DNA of 64,000 bases from Oscillospiraceae bacterium (GCA_902778275.1 CACYXE010000009.1:20215-84214); one strand, 5' to 3'. Numbered from the stretch's first letter, positions 24,391-34,677 are shown. Notes: generated by a model from the sequence alone, not told the origin. Numbers and translations are program-made.

Positions 24391-25302
24391 ATGAACAACC
24401 TGAGAAGAATCCTTGCCATTCTGATGGCCCTGATCATGGTCCTGGCCCTCGCCGCCTGCGGCAGCAGCCAGCCAGCCGCCCCCACCGCTACCGAAGCCCC
24501 CGCCGCTGCCGAAGCCGAGCCCGCCGCGGAAGAGACCGCCGAAGAGGCCGATCCTCTGGCCTATCTCAACGGCCAGCTGCGTGTGGGCATGGAATGTGCC
24601 TACGCCCCCAACAACTGGCAGGAGTCTGAAGCCACCGATACCAACGTCCCCATTGAGAATGTGCCCGGCGCCTATGCCGAGGGCTACGACGTGCAGTGGG
24701 CAAAGATCATTGCCGATTATCTCGGCTTGGATCTGGTCATCATCAAGATGGACTGGGACGGCTTGATCCCCGCGCTGAACGCCGGACAAATTGACGCTAT
24801 CATCGCCGGCATGATGGATACCGCGGCCCGCCGTGAGTCGATCAACTTCTCCGCAGCTTACCACGAGACCCAGTACGGCATGATGGTCCTCGAGGGCTCC
24901 GCCTTTGCGGACGCTGTCAGCATCCAGGACTTCGGCGGGGCCAGCGTGCTGGGCCAGAAGGACACCGCCCTTGACACGGTCATTGACCAGATTGAGGGGG
25001 TCAACCACCTGACTCCTGTTGCAAGCGTTCCCGACATGCTTGCCCGCCTCAAGCAGGGCACCTGTGACGCGATCACCGTAAACGTGGAAAACTCCGCTGC
25101 CTATATGGAAGCCAATCCTGAGTTCGTACTGATCACCTTCGACGAAGGCAACGGTTTTGAACTGCCCGCCAAGGGCGCCTGCGTCGGCATCCGCTACGAG
25201 GACGACGTGCTGGTCGAAATGGTGAACGAGGCACTGGCCACCATGGATCAGGCGGCCCGCGACGTGATGTGGGCGACTGCGGAAGCGAACGCTCCTGCAT
25301 AA
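24391..25302 (+). CDS. Amino-acid (probably lysine) ABC transporter, substrate-binding lipoprotein
   Basis: A 303-residue family 3 solute-binding protein. It has a signal peptide with lipobox LAAC (Cys about 23), an Ala/Glu/Pro-rich linker (to about residue 50), and a binding domain beginning GQLRVGMECAYAPNNW. DAIIAGMMDTAARRESINFS is the typical hinge region. The lysine riboswitch upstream points to lysine or a close analogue. It is the first gene of the operon. Confidence 0.9.
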   Translation: MNNLRRILAILMALIMVLALAACGSSQPAAPTATEAPAAAEAEPAAEETAEEADPLAYLNGQLRVGMECAYAPNNWQESEATDTNVPIENVPGAYAEGYDVQWAKIIADYLGLDLVIIKMDWDGLIPALNAGQIDAIIAGMMDTAARRESINFSAAYHETQYGMMVLEGSAFADAVSIQDFGGASVLGQKDTALDTVIDQIEGVNHLTPVASVPDMLARLKQGTCDAITVNVENSAAYMEANPEFVLITFDEGNGFELPAKGACVGIRYEDDVLVEMVNEALATMDQAARDVMWATAEANAPA

Positions 25303-25386
25303 GGATATCCCCGATACCCCAAAGCAAAAAAGCATTCCGACTGACGGCATATGCTGTCAGTCGGAGCATTCAAAGGAAGTACTGCC

Positions 25387-26529
25387 ATGAAACAAACGCC
25401 GCAAAAGGGAAACTTCATCACCCGGGACCACCGTTACGTCTATTTGGGCGGCAGCCTGATCGCCTTGCTGGGGCTGAGTCTCTTGTACAGCAGAGAGCAT
25501 CCTTATAGCTTTATGATATCGGGAAACCTCCCGGAATTCTGTGCCCTGGCCGTCTTCTGGATCTTTCTGGCAATCAGCGGCTTCGCTCTGATCGTCAAAT
25601 TCTTCTATTGGAAGACATATTCGAACAGCTTCATGAAGCGCCCGGCAGTGATGCGCGTCAGCCGATGGCTGTCCTATCTGGTAGTGCTTGCGTGCATTCT
25701 GGCAATCATTGACCGCGGTCTCCTGCAGCTTATCTACACCGTACAAATTTGCATGCAGGCAGAGCGCAACCCCCAGGAGTTTGTCTCCTCCATGATCTAT
25801 ATGAGCATTGAGGGGAAAAATATCATCCTCACAGGTATCTGGACTACCATCCGCATCGCGCTGCTGGGCACGGGCATTGCCTTTGTGCTGGCCATCTTCA
25901 TGGTCTTTCTCCGCATCCAGGAGCCGGACAAGCGGGATAACGACTTTGTCAAGGCTGTCAAATGGTGCGCCAACCGCTTCGCACGGCTGTATGTGTTCGT
26001 CATCCGCGGTACCCCCATGATGGTGCAGGCGCTGATCTTCTACTACTTCGGCTTCAATCTCTTCAAACGCACGGGCATGACTGTCACGGAGATCAACAAT
26101 GTGTGGAGTTTCTTTATCTCCGGTTTGTGCACCGTGTCGCTCAACTCCACCGCCTATCTGACCGAGGTGCTGCGCGGCGGCATCCAGTCCATCGACCGGG
26201 GCCAGACTGAGGCGGCCCGTTCCCTGGGCATGTCCAACTGGCAGGCCATGATCAAGGTGGTCTTCCCCCAGGCGGTGAAGAACTCCATCCCCGCCATCGG
26301 CAATGAGTTCATCATCAACATCAAGGATTCCTCCGTGCTGTCGGTCATCGGCGTCATGGATCTGATGTACGCCACCAAGTCCGTCAGCGGCATCTACTTC
26401 CGCTCTCTGGAGATCTACTGTGTGGCGGCCATTCTGTATCTGATCCTCACCTGGTTGTCGTCCCAGCTGCTCAAGTACCTGGGCAGCAAGCTGGATACCC
26501 CTTACAAGGGCATCACCAGCTCCAATTAA
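25387..26529 (+). CDS. Amino-acid ABC transporter permease (HisM/GlnP type) with N-terminal membrane extension
   Basis: A 380-residue permease. The C-terminal 230 residues are a standard BPD_transp_1 domain (LTGIWTTIRIALLGTGIAFV; the coupling loop GQTEAARSLGMSNWQAMIKVVFPQA). The first 130 or so residues add about three extra helices not found in ordinary 220-250-residue HisM-type permeases. The start at 25387 follows AAAGGAAGT. It forms the membrane channel with the ATPase encoded 12 bases downstream. Confidence 0.9.
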   Translation: MKQTPQKGNFITRDHRYVYLGGSLIALLGLSLLYSREHPYSFMISGNLPEFCALAVFWIFLAISGFALIVKFFYWKTYSNSFMKRPAVMRVSRWLSYLVVLACILAIIDRGLLQLIYTVQICMQAERNPQEFVSSMIYMSIEGKNIILTGIWTTIRIALLGTGIAFVLAIFMVFLRIQEPDKRDNDFVKAVKWCANRFARLYVFVIRGTPMMVQALIFYYFGFNLFKRTGMTVTEINNVWSFFISGLCTVSLNSTAYLTEVLRGGIQSIDRGQTEAARSLGMSNWQAMIKVVFPQAVKNSIPAIGNEFIINIKDSSVLSVIGVMDLMYATKSVSGIYFRSLEIYCVAAILYLILTWLSSQLLKYLGSKLDTPYKGITSSN

Positions 26530-26541
26530 GGAGGTCGTCAA

Positions 26542-27291
26542 ATGAATGAGACCGTACTGAAAATTGAAGGGCTGGAAAAGTCGTTCGGCAATCTGGAAGT
26601 GCTTAAGGGCATCGATCTGGAAGTCCAGAAGGGTGAGGTGGTGTGCATCATCGGGGCCTCCGGTTCCGGCAAATCCACCCTGCTGCGCTGCATCAACCTC
26701 CTGGAGGAGGCCGACGCGGGCCATATCTGGTTCGATGGGCAGGATCTGATGGATCTGAATGTAAATCTCAATGCCCTGCGGCAGAAGATCGGCATGGTGT
26801 TCCAGAGCTTCAATCTGTTCAACAACAAGAACGTCATCGACAACTGCACCCTCTCCCCCATGACCGTCCGCAAGGTCCCCAAGGCCCAGGCGGAGGAGAC
26901 CGCCATCCGCCACCTGACCACCGTGGGTCTGGCCGACTTCATCTACGCCGACTCTACCCGCCTCTCCGGCGGGCAGAAGCAGCGGGTGGCCATCGCCCGC
27001 TCCCTGTGCATGGAGCCGGAAATCATGCTTTTCGACGAGCCCACCTCCGCCCTGGACCCGGAGATCGTCGGCGAGGTGCTGGACGTCATGAAGGAGCTGG
27101 CCGCGGAGGGCATGACCATGATCGTGGTCACCCACGAGATGGCTTTCGCCAAGGAGGTCAGTGACCGGGTCATCTTCATGGACCAGGGTGTGATCTTAGA
27201 GCAGGGCAGTCCCCGGGATATTTTCGGCAATCCCCGCAACGAGCGCACCCGGGAATTCCTCAGCCGTTATCTGGAGGACAAGCAGGAATGA
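26542..27291 (+). CDS. Amino-acid ABC transporter ATP-binding protein
   Basis: A 249-residue GlnQ/HisP-type ATPase: Walker [11 protein letters not shown]-loop FQSFNLFNN, signature [14 protein letters not shown], Walker [14 protein letters not shown], and the switch His in VVTHEM. GGAGGTCG precedes the start. Its stop overlaps the peptidase gene start by four bases. Confidence 0.95.
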   Translation: MNETVLKIEGLEKSFGNLEVLKGIDLEVQKGEVVCIIGASGSGKSTLLRCINLLEEADAGHIWFDGQDLMDLNVNLNALRQKIGMVFQSFNLFNNKNVIDNCTLSPMTVRKVPKAQAEETAIRHLTTVGLADFIYADSTRLSGGQKQRVAIARSLCMEPEIMLFDEPTSALDPEIVGEVLDVMKELAAEGMTMIVVTHEMAFAKEVSDRVIFMDQGVILEQGSPRDIFGNPRNERTREFLSRYLEDKQE

Positions 27292-28688
27292 AGTCTGTCA
27301 GCGAATACTTTGCCAATGAGGAAGCGTATCCTGACCTGAACATCGACGCGGCGGCGGCCCATCTTTCCGCGGCCATCCGCTGCAAAACCATCAATTATGC
27401 CGACCACAGTCTCACAGGCTTTTCGGAATTTGACAAGCTGCACGCCCTCATGCGGGAGAGCTTTCCCCATGTGATGGCCGTCGGCAGCTTTGAAGAGATC
27501 GGCCACGCGGTGCTGATCACCATCCCGGGCACGGACGAGAGTCTGCTCCCCTGCCTGTACATGTCCCACCAGGACGTGGTGCCGGTAGTGGAGGGTACCG
27601 AAAACGACTGGCTCCACGGCGCCTTCTCCGGCGATATCGCAGGCGGCTGCATCTGGGGCCGCGGCACGCTGGACGTCAAGGAGATGGTCTTCGGCATCCT
27701 GGAAGCCGCAGAATACCTGCTCGCCCATGGCCGCAGCTTCCGCCGCACCGCCTATCTGGCATTCGGCGACGATGAGGAGACTCTGAACACCGGGGCCCTG
27801 GCCATTGCCGAGACCCTGGAGTGCAGGGGCGTGCGCCTGGAATTCGTCCTGGACGAAGGCGGCGGCAAGATCGACGACGGCGCCGTGTTCGGCGCGCCCG
27901 GTCTGAGCATCTCCCAGGTGGACCTGATGGAAAAGGGCTACGCGGACCTGGAACTGACGGTGGAGAGTGAGGGCGGCCATTCCAGCCGGCCTTTCGGCGG
28001 CAGTTCTCTGGAGCATCTGGCCCGGGCCATCACGTCCATCACCGACCACCCCTTCCCCTGCCGCCTGCCGGAGCCGCTGATCGCCTGCTTCGAGACCTTG
28101 GCCCCATATATCACCGAGGAGCCCTTGCGGAGCCTTGTACAGGATGTACGCGGCAACGCCGATGCCATCGCCGCCTGCTGCGCCGGACGGCGGGAGACCT
28201 ACTCCTTTGTAACTACCACCATCGCCCCCACCATGATCCAGGGCGGAAGCGCCGCCTGCAACGTTCTGCCCCAGAATATGCGCGCGGTCATCAACTTCCG
28301 GCTTGCTCCGGGTGAAACCACGGAAAGCCTGATGGCCCATTGCCAGGCGGTCACCCAGGGGCAAGCGGTCACGCTGCGCTATCTGCAGGCCAACGATCCC
28401 TCGGCCATCGCACGCTGCGACGGTTACGGATATCGGAAGCTGACGGAAGCCATGGCGGCTTTTCTGCCGGAGGTGCTCTTCGTTCCCTGCATGACCGCCG
28501 GCGCCACCGACGCCCGCCGCTATGAGCGCATCTGCGACACCTGCCTGCGCTGCAACCCCTTTATGGCGGAAGCGGAGGATGTGCGCACCGGGGTCCACGG
28601 CACCAACGAGCGCCTGCCTGTCCGCTCCTACGCCCAGGGCATCCGAATCCTGATCCGGCTCATGGAGCTCGCCAACGTGGAGGGCTGA
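27288..28688 (+). CDS. M20-family metallopeptidase (PM20D1/CPS1-like)
   Basis: A 466-residue zinc peptidase that hydrolyses peptides or N-acyl amino acids. Metal and catalytic motifs are [28 protein letters not shown] and LDEGGG; a dimerisation domain with GGHSSRP lies at about 225. Translational coupling to a lysine-regulated ABC transporter suggests that it releases amino acids from an imported peptide or conjugate. The precise substrate is unknown. Confidence 0.88.
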   Translation: MKSVSEYFANEEAYPDLNIDAAAAHLSAAIRCKTINYADHSLTGFSEFDKLHALMRESFPHVMAVGSFEEIGHAVLITIPGTDESLLPCLYMSHQDVVPVVEGTENDWLHGAFSGDIAGGCIWGRGTLDVKEMVFGILEAAEYLLAHGRSFRRTAYLAFGDDEETLNTGALAIAETLECRGVRLEFVLDEGGGKIDDGAVFGAPGLSISQVDLMEKGYADLELTVESEGGHSSRPFGGSSLEHLARAITSITDHPFPCRLPEPLIACFETLAPYITEEPLRSLVQDVRGNADAIAACCAGRRETYSFVTTTIAPTMIQGGSAACNVLPQNMRAVINFRLAPGETTESLMAHCQAVTQGQAVTLRYLQANDPSAIARCDGYGYRKLTEAMAAFLPEVLFVPCMTAGATDARRYERICDTCLRCNPFMAEAEDVRTGVHGTNERLPVRSYAQGIRILIRLMELANVEG

Positions 28689-28696
28689 ACAAACAG

Positions 28697-28727
28697 CGAA
28701 ATGCCGCGGAAGATCCGCGGCATTTCG
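28697..28727 (+). terminator. Terminator after the transporter-peptidase operon
   Basis: Thirteen-base perfect arms CGAAATGCCGCGG/CCGCGGCATTTCG, followed by CGTTTTC. Confidence 0.8.
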
Positions 28728-28735
28728 CGTTTTCA

Positions 28736-28764
28736 TTGCCATTTTTCAAAAAAGAAGCTATACT
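28736..28764 (+). promoter_or_regulatory. Promoter of the Ldh_2-family gene
   Basis: TTGCCA (28736-28741) and TATACT (28759-28764) with 17-base spacing, 37 bases upstream of the start. Confidence 0.75.
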
Positions 28765-28801
28765 GTCAGCATAAAATGATTCGCCAAGGAGATCGCAGTC
28801 T

Positions 28802-29866
28802 ATGAAAATCAGCCACGATCAGGAGCGAAAGCTCGTCACCGGGATCCTCACCGCCGCCCACTACAGCCCTGAGGACGCGGAGATTATCAGCAAGGTCATC
28901 ACCCACTCGGACTTTACCGGTGTGTACTCTCACGGTCTTTCCCGTCTGACCCGCTACCTGAAACAGATCGACGTGGGGGCGCTGAATCCTTCGCCAAAAT
29001 TTGAGAAAGTGCTGGACGATCAGTCCCTGCTGGTCTTCGACGGGGATAACGGCTCCGGCATCGTCTCGGTCAACAAGGCCTACGATGAGGCCCTGATCAA
29101 GGCGAAGACCTACGGCGTGGCCGTGGCCACCGGCCGCCGCAATGCCAACATCGGCTGCGGCTCCTACTACGGCTGGCGGGCTGTGGAGGACGACATGATC
29201 GGCGTCCTCTGCTGCAACACCTACGCCTTTTCCGCCCCCTACGGCGGCGCGGACCGGCTGATCGGCACCAACCCCATCGTCGTGGGTATCCCCACCGGGG
29301 AAGAATATCCCATGGTGCTGGACATCTCCACCACCAACGTGGCCATGGGCAAGATCCAGGCCGCTCAACGCGAAGGGCAGAGCATCCCCCTGGGCTGGGC
29401 CAACGACTATGACGGCCGGCCCACCACCGATCCCGCTCAGGCCTACGCGCTGACATCTATTGCCGCCCACAAGGGATACGGCCTGGCAGTGATGGTCGAC
29501 GCGCTGAGCACCCTGCTCAGCGGCGCCTGCTACGGCACGGACGTGGGGCTGTTTTCCAAGCTGGAAAAGGAGAACACCGGTTTCTTCCTGCTGCTCATCG
29601 ACCCCTCCCGCTTCATGCCCATTGAGGACTTCAAGCGCAGTGCCGACCGCTACATCCGCATGGTCAAGGCCAGCCGCAAGGCGGAGGGTGTGGACGAGAT
29701 CTTCTTGCCCGGCGAGATCGAGCGGAAAAAGTTTAAAGAATTTATGATGACCGGCATCGAGGTCAGCGAGGCTCTGCAGGCGGAGCTGACCCAGCTGAGC
29801 CGCAAGCTCGGCGTCGACTTTGCAGGTGACAGCTTCCCGGATCTGCTGCGGCACTTCTGCGGATAA
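28802..29866 (+). CDS. Ldh_2/MDH_2-family NAD(P)-dependent oxidoreductase
   Basis: A 354-residue member of the malate/L-lactate/ureidoglycolate dehydrogenase family, unrelated to classic LDH. Seen are HSDFTGVYSHGLSRL (catalytic His region), GSYYGWRAVEDDMIG, and GTNPIVVGIPTGEEYPMVLD. The family also includes delta1-piperideine-2-carboxylate reductase of lysine metabolism. Proximity to a lysine-regulated operon makes that idea attractive but unproven, because this gene has its own promoter. Confidence 0.87.
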   Translation: MKISHDQERKLVTGILTAAHYSPEDAEIISKVITHSDFTGVYSHGLSRLTRYLKQIDVGALNPSPKFEKVLDDQSLLVFDGDNGSGIVSVNKAYDEALIKAKTYGVAVATGRRNANIGCGSYYGWRAVEDDMIGVLCCNTYAFSAPYGGADRLIGTNPIVVGIPTGEEYPMVLDISTTNVAMGKIQAAQREGQSIPLGWANDYDGRPTTDPAQAYALTSIAAHKGYGLAVMVDALSTLLSGACYGTDVGLFSKLEKENTGFFLLLIDPSRFMPIEDFKRSADRYIRMVKASRKAEGVDEIFLPGEIERKKFKEFMMTGIEVSEALQAELTQLSRKLGVDFAGDSFPDLLRHFCG

Positions 29867-29880
29867 ACCACATATGGAAA

Positions 29881-29916
29881 GCAAGGGCCCGCTGTCAGTT
29901 GACAGTGGGCCCTTGC
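29881..29916. terminator. Bidirectional terminator between convergent genes
   Basis: Arms GCAAGGGCCCGCTGTCA/TGACAGTGGGCCCTTGC (one G-T mismatch), between the Ldh_2-type gene and the ROK kinase gene. Confidence 0.8.
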
Positions 29917-29928
29917 CGTATCCTTTGA

Positions 29929-30888
29929 TCACAGTCCCTTGATCATGGCCAGATCGCCGTAGAGGATGGAGTCGTCCCCCAGGGCGGCCGGCTTGAGTTC
30001 CACGGTGGAGCGGATCTGCGGCATGCAGTATTTGTCCACCTCGGCCAGGATCTTCTCCATGAACAGATCGCCCATGGCCTCCATCACGCCGCCGCCATAG
30101 ACGATAAGGTCAGGGCTGAAGGTGTTGATCATATTGCCGGTGGCGATGGCCAGATAGTGGCAGGCCCGATCCACGGCCTCCATGGCCACCGTATCCCCCG
30201 CCTCCAGGGCTTTCTTCAGCTTCTTGCTGCGGAACACCCCGTCCTGCACAGCCTCTGCCATCATGCTCTTGCGGCCCCGGGCCACCTGCTCACGGATGTA
30301 GGCGCTCATGCCCTTCTTGCTGGAAAAAGCCTCCAGACAGCCCCTCTGACCGCAGCCGCAGAGGGGTCCCTCCGGCTCCAGGATCATGTGGCCGTATTCC
30401 GCCGCTTTGAACTGGTTGCCGGTATACAGCTCCCCGTTCAGGATCAGGCCGCCGCCCATGCCGGTGCCGACAAAGAAGCCCACTACGTTCTTGTAGCCTC
30501 GGGCGGCGCCGTATTTATATTCGCCCAGCACGCCCAGATTCACATCGTTGCCCACGAAGAAGGGCACCTGGAAGCGCTTTTCCATGGCGCTGCGCATATC
30601 GTAGTCGCGCCAGGGCAGATTCGGCGTAAAGAGCACGATGCCGTGCTCCTGGTCGATGACGCCGGGGGCGCAGGAGGCGATGGCGTTGAGCTTGCTCCGG
30701 TCGATCCCGGACTCCCGGATCATCTCCTCCACCACGCTGACGATGACCTTCTCCACGTCGGCGGCGCCTTCGCCGCTGTCCTTGGAGCGTTTTTTCAGCC
30801 GGTAAATGATCTCATCCTTTTCGTTGAAGATGGCGCCCAGGACCTTGGTCCCGCCCACATCCAGACAGATATTATAGGACTTTGCCAT
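29929..30888 (-). CDS. ROK-family sugar kinase / glucokinase
   Basis: A 319-residue kinase that phosphorylates glucose or another hexose. The phosphate motif DVGGTKVLGAIF is at the N-terminus, VGNDVNLGVLGEYKYG contains the catalytic Asp, and the ROK zinc motif CGCGQRGCLEAF is complete. The lack of an N-terminal helix-turn-helix makes it a kinase rather than a ROK repressor. It lies about 20 bases downstream of ppk1 and is probably co-transcribed. Confidence 0.9.
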   Translation of the reverse strand: MAKSYNICLDVGGTKVLGAIFNEKDEIIYRLKKRSKDSGEGAADVEKVIVSVVEEMIRESGIDRSKLNAIASCAPGVIDQEHGIVLFTPNLPWRDYDMRSAMEKRFQVPFFVGNDVNLGVLGEYKYGAARGYKNVVGFFVGTGMGGGLILNGELYTGNQFKAAEYGHMILEPEGPLCGCGQRGCLEAFSSKKGMSAYIREQVARGRKSMMAEAVQDGVFRSKKLKKALEAGDTVAMEAVDRACHYLAIATGNMINTFSPDLIVYGGGVMEAMGDLFMEKILAEVDKYCMPQIRSTVELKPAALGDDSILYGDLAMIKGL

Positions 30889-30909
30889 GTGTAAGCCTCC
30901 TTTATCGTT

Positions 30910-33063
30910 TCAGCCGCGCAGCATCTGCCGCAGTCTCTGCCAGAAAGAACCGTTCTCCGCTCCCGCCGCTGCGGCCGGGACTGCCTTTGCCGGCAGGGTC
31001 CCGTCGGGCCGGACCCTGCGGGTGCTGAAGTATCGGTACAGGGCCTCCTGGGACGAGGTCCCTTCGCCGCCCTCCTCCCGGACATAACTGCCGTCGGAGA
31101 GCATTTTGCGGGATTTCTCCCGGTCGTTGCGCAGAGCAGAAAGCACCTGGTCGATCTGCTCACGGGTGTCGGGGGTGACCACCTCGATAAAGGCCTCCAC
31201 CCGGCGCTCCAGATTGCGGTTGAGCAGGTCGCCGGAGCCGATGAACATCCTGGCGTCCTCGCCCTCGCCGAACTTATAGATCCGGGAGTGCTCCAGCCAG
31301 CGGCCCACCACGCTCTTGACCACGATGTTGTCGGTTTTGCCGGGGATACCCGGCCGCAGGCAGCAGATGCCGCGGATGAACAGCTCCACCTGGACTCCGG
31401 CCTGGGAACACTCGATCAGCTTCTCCATCACGTCCAGGTTGTTCATGGCGTTGACTTTGAAGGACACGCGCCCCTCGCCGCCCTTGGCGATCTCCCGGTC
31501 CAGCAGCTCCAGCACCCGGCTTTTGAAGCTGCTGGGCGCAATCCACAGGGTGTGCGCCTCCGGCGGCAGCTGGCCGTTTTCCAGCGCCGCGAAGGTGGCC
31601 TCCGCCTCCTCGCCGGCAGCCTCGTTGGCGGTGATGAGGATCAGGTCCGTATACTGCTCACCGGTCACCTCGTTATAGTTGCCGGTGCCCACCTGGGTGA
31701 TGCGGCTCAGGTTCCCGCCCTTGCGGCGGGTGATGACGCAGAGCTTGCTGTGGACCTTGTGCTCCGGCAGGCCGTAGCAGACCCGGCAGCCGGCGTCCTC
31801 CAGCATCTCGGAATAGTCGATGTTGTTCTGCTCGTCAAAGCGGGCCCGCAGTTCCAGCAGGCACAGCACGTCTTTCCCCCGGTCCGCCGCATAGGCCAGG
31901 GCAGCGGCGATCTTGCTGCTGCCGGACATGCGGTAGAGGGTGATCTTGATCGACAGGACCTCCGGGTCGTCCGCCGCCTCGTAGATCAGATCCACAAAAG
32001 GCATCATGCTCTGGAAGGGGAAGCTCATCAGCAGATCCTGTTTTTCGATATAAGAGAAGTATTCCCCTTTTTTCAGTCCCAGCTCTCTGGCGGGCTTGCG
32101 CTCCTCATAGCGGAAGCTGTCATGTCCGCTGATGGCGGATCGGAAGGACAGATCGAAGGGCACGCTCTGGGAGAACACGCAGCGCTCCGGCACCCGCAGC
32201 TTTTTGATCAGCATAGCGCGGGCCTGGTCCGTGATCTTGCCGTAGATCCGCACCCGTACTGGCATCTCCCGTTTGCGCTTGGAGAGCATACTGGACACCT
32301 TCTGGCGCAGATCCTTGTCCTCGCTCTCCTCCACGCCGGAGAGGAACACGTCCGCATTGCGGGTCACGTCCAGGATCACCGACTGGGCGATGGTCTCCTT
32401 CTTCAGCAGCAGGGGCAGGAAATGCCGCACCAGCTGCGCCGTCAGCACGATTTTCCGGTTTCCGTCGATCTCAAAGGTCAGGTAAGACGGCACCCGGTGC
32501 AGGGGGATGACGGCCAGCTTCTGCTCGCCGCTGCGGCCAAGGAAGGCGATGATGTTGGCCTCCCCGCTCCACAGGAAGGGCAGCGGCTGATTCATTTCGA
32601 TGATCTTGGGAAACAGCAGGTCCTTGATGTCCCCAAAGAGCTTTTTGCTCATGAGCTCATCCACCTTGCTGATCTTCTTGAAGTCCAGCACCTCTATCTT
32701 GTTGGCCCGCAGCTCTTCCCGGATGGCCTTCCAGATGCTCTCCATCAGGGACTGCTGCTCCCGTGTGACGCGCAGCACCTCCTGGATCTGGGCGTCGGGC
32801 AGCATGCCCGACAGGGGATCCGCCTTGTCCGGCGTCAGCAGGGCCCGGTGGGTCAGGATGCCCATACGCACCCGATAGAACTCCTCCAGGTTGGACTGGT
32901 AGATCATCAGGAATTTCAGCCGCTCCAGCAGCGGCACCGCCGGGTCCGCCGCCTCCAGGAGCACCCGCTCGTTGAAGGCCAGCCAGCTCAGTTCCCGGTT
33001 GATGTACAGGCTCTCGGCCGCGCCGCGCTTGACCGATTCGCTTTTTTTCTCTTTCGAAGCCAT
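30910..33063 (-). CDS. ppk1: Polyphosphate kinase 1
   Basis: PPK1 reversibly makes polyphosphate from ATP. The 717-residue protein has the N-terminal domain starting YINRELSWLAFNERVL, the head domain, and the phospholipase-D-like C-terminal domains with the autophosphorylated His in EHKVHSKLCVITRR and TQVGTGNYNEVTGEQYTDL. The C-terminal tail is long and hydrophilic. It lies 10 bases after the PPK2-type gene, so the two polyphosphate enzymes are co-expressed. Confidence 0.94.
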   Translation of the reverse strand: MASKEKKSESVKRGAAESLYINRELSWLAFNERVLLEAADPAVPLLERLKFLMIYQSNLEEFYRVRMGILTHRALLTPDKADPLSGMLPDAQIQEVLRVTREQQSLMESIWKAIREELRANKIEVLDFKKISKVDELMSKKLFGDIKDLLFPKIIEMNQPLPFLWSGEANIIAFLGRSGEQKLAVIPLHRVPSYLTFEIDGNRKIVLTAQLVRHFLPLLLKKETIAQSVILDVTRNADVFLSGVEESEDKDLRQKVSSMLSKRKREMPVRVRIYGKITDQARAMLIKKLRVPERCVFSQSVPFDLSFRSAISGHDSFRYEERKPARELGLKKGEYFSYIEKQDLLMSFPFQSMMPFVDLIYEAADDPEVLSIKITLYRMSGSSKIAAALAYAADRGKDVLCLLELRARFDEQNNIDYSEMLEDAGCRVCYGLPEHKVHSKLCVITRRKGGNLSRITQVGTGNYNEVTGEQYTDLILITANEAAGEEAEATFAALENGQLPPEAHTLWIAPSSFKSRVLELLDREIAKGGEGRVSFKVNAMNNLDVMEKLIECSQAGVQVELFIRGICCLRPGIPGKTDNIVVKSVVGRWLEHSRIYKFGEGEDARMFIGSGDLLNRNLERRVEAFIEVVTPDTREQIDQVLSALRNDREKSRKMLSDGSYVREEGGEGTSSQEALYRYFSTRRVRPDGTLPAKAVPAAAAGAENGSFWQRLRQMLRG

Positions 33064-33073
33064 ATCGAACCTC

Positions 33074-34552
33074 TTATGCCATGTGATCCTCGCAGGCTTT
33101 TTCCAGCGCGTCGATCACGATTTTCAGGGTCTTGATGCGGGCGTATTTCTTGTCGTTGGATTCGATGATGAACCAGGGTGCGAACTCTGTGCTGGTCTTA
33201 TGCAGCATCTCGTCGATGGCCTCCTCGTACTGGGGCCATTTCTCCCGGTTGCGCCAGTCCTCCTCCGTCAGCTTCCACTGCTTCTCCGGGGTGCTCTGCC
33301 GGTCGTTGAAGCGCTGCAGCTGGGTGTCCTGGTCGATGTGGATCCAGAACTTCAGCACTACGGCGCCCCATTCGGTCAACTGGCGCTCAAACTCGTTGAT
33401 CTCGTTATAGGCCCGTTTCCAGTCGTCCTCGGTGCAGAAGCCCTCCAGCCGCTCCACCATGACCCGGCCGTACCAGGTCCGGTCGAAAATGCACACATGA
33501 CCGCTGCGGGGCAGCCTTGTCCAGAACCGCCACAGGTACTGGCGGGCCAGCTCATGAGGCTCCGGCGAGGCAATGGGGATCACATCGAAGCCCCGGGGAT
33601 CCAGGGGCTTGGCCACCCGGCGGATGTTGCCGCCCTTGCCGGCGGCGTCCCAGCCCTCGTAGCAGAGAATCACCGGGATCTTCATGCGGTAGATGCGGTT
33701 GTGCAGCTCGCCCAGACGCTTCTGCAGCTTTTTCAGTTCTGCGCGGTAGTCCTCGTCCGTCAGGGTCGGGGACAGGTCCACCGTACTCAGCTTCGGCATT
33801 TTCCGCAGGGGGAAGCTCTCCTTGAAGGGCTTGCCCACATAGCGTCCGGCCTCCAGAGCCCGGTCGACGCTCTCCACCAGCAGCTTCATGGCGTCCCGGA
33901 CCGCCAGGTTCTTCTTGTTTCCGTCCAGCACATGCCAGGGGATCAGGCCGCCGGTCTTGTCCATGAAGCTCTCATAGCTCTGCTTGAAGAGCTTATACTC
34001 CCGCTGCTGCCAAAGATCCTCGTCGGTGACACGCCATGCGGTCTCGTAATTCTCCCGCAGGGCGCTCATGCGCTTGCGCTGCTCCCCGGCGTCGATGTCC
34101 AAAAACAGCTTCAGCAGCAGATAGCCGCCGTCCCGCAGCTGGCGCTCAAACTCATTGACAGAGCGGACACGCTCCCTGTACTGCGCCCGGGTGATATCCC
34201 GATGGAGGTATTTACGCACGACATCCTCCATCCAGCCGGAGTCATAGAACATGATCTTCCCGTTTTCCGGGATGGCGCAGGCATAGGGGTACAGGAAGGG
34301 ATAGCGGCTCTCCGCCTCGCCGGTAATGACGGAAGTGGTCACATTGTAGAAGCGGGGGTCGATCTCACTGATCAGCTCGTTGATCAGACTGCCTTTCCCG
34401 GCAGCGGCCCAGCCCTCCACCAGCACGATGATGGGCAGGCCCTTGGCGCGGATCGCCTGCTGCTGACTCAGCAGCTGTTCCCGCAGGGATTTGATCTCCT
34501 CCTTCAGTTGGGCGTTTTCCGCTTTGACAGCGTCTTTCTTTTCTTTTTTCAT
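33074..34552 (-). CDS. pap: Two-domain PPK2 enzyme (polyphosphate:AMP phosphotransferase, Pap-like)
   Basis: A 492-residue protein with two PPK2 domains. Each has a Walker A-like motif (EGWAAAGKGSLINEL near 48; EGWDAAGKGGNIRRV near 300) and a lid/Walker B block (FYDSGWMEDVV; FDRTWYGRVMVERLEGF). Two-domain members transfer phosphate from polyphosphate to AMP. Together with PPK1 this allows energy storage and recovery. A coiled-coil N-terminus (1-40) precedes domain 1. The promoter is mapped just upstream. Confidence 0.9.
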   Translation of the reverse strand: MKKEKKDAVKAENAQLKEEIKSLREQLLSQQQAIRAKGLPIIVLVEGWAAAGKGSLINELISEIDPRFYNVTTSVITGEAESRYPFLYPYACAIPENGKIMFYDSGWMEDVVRKYLHRDITRAQYRERVRSVNEFERQLRDGGYLLLKLFLDIDAGEQRKRMSALRENYETAWRVTDEDLWQQREYKLFKQSYESFMDKTGGLIPWHVLDGNKKNLAVRDAMKLLVESVDRALEAGRYVGKPFKESFPLRKMPKLSTVDLSPTLTDEDYRAELKKLQKRLGELHNRIYRMKIPVILCYEGWDAAGKGGNIRRVAKPLDPRGFDVIPIASPEPHELARQYLWRFWTRLPRSGHVCIFDRTWYGRVMVERLEGFCTEDDWKRAYNEINEFERQLTEWGAVVLKFWIHIDQDTQLQRFNDRQSTPEKQWKLTEEDWRNREKWPQYEEAIDEMLHKTSTEFAPWFIIESNDKKYARIKTLKIVIDALEKACEDHMA

Positions 34553-34602
34553 GGAAGACTCCCCCAGCCGCAGGTGTTTTGTATCCGTTTTCGTTGTCTT
34601 TT

Positions 34603-34631
34603 ATTCTACGATACAGCCTTGCCGAAGTCAA
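34603..34631 (-). promoter_or_regulatory. Promoter of the polyphosphate operon
   Basis: On the minus strand, TTGACT (34626-34631) and TAGAAT (34603-34608) with 17-base spacing, 50 bases upstream of the Pap-like start. No Pho box was recognised. Confidence 0.7.
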
Positions 34632-34677
34632 CAGCGGAATTGGCTGACAGCGATTGAAAAAGACCGCGTTTCCTGCC

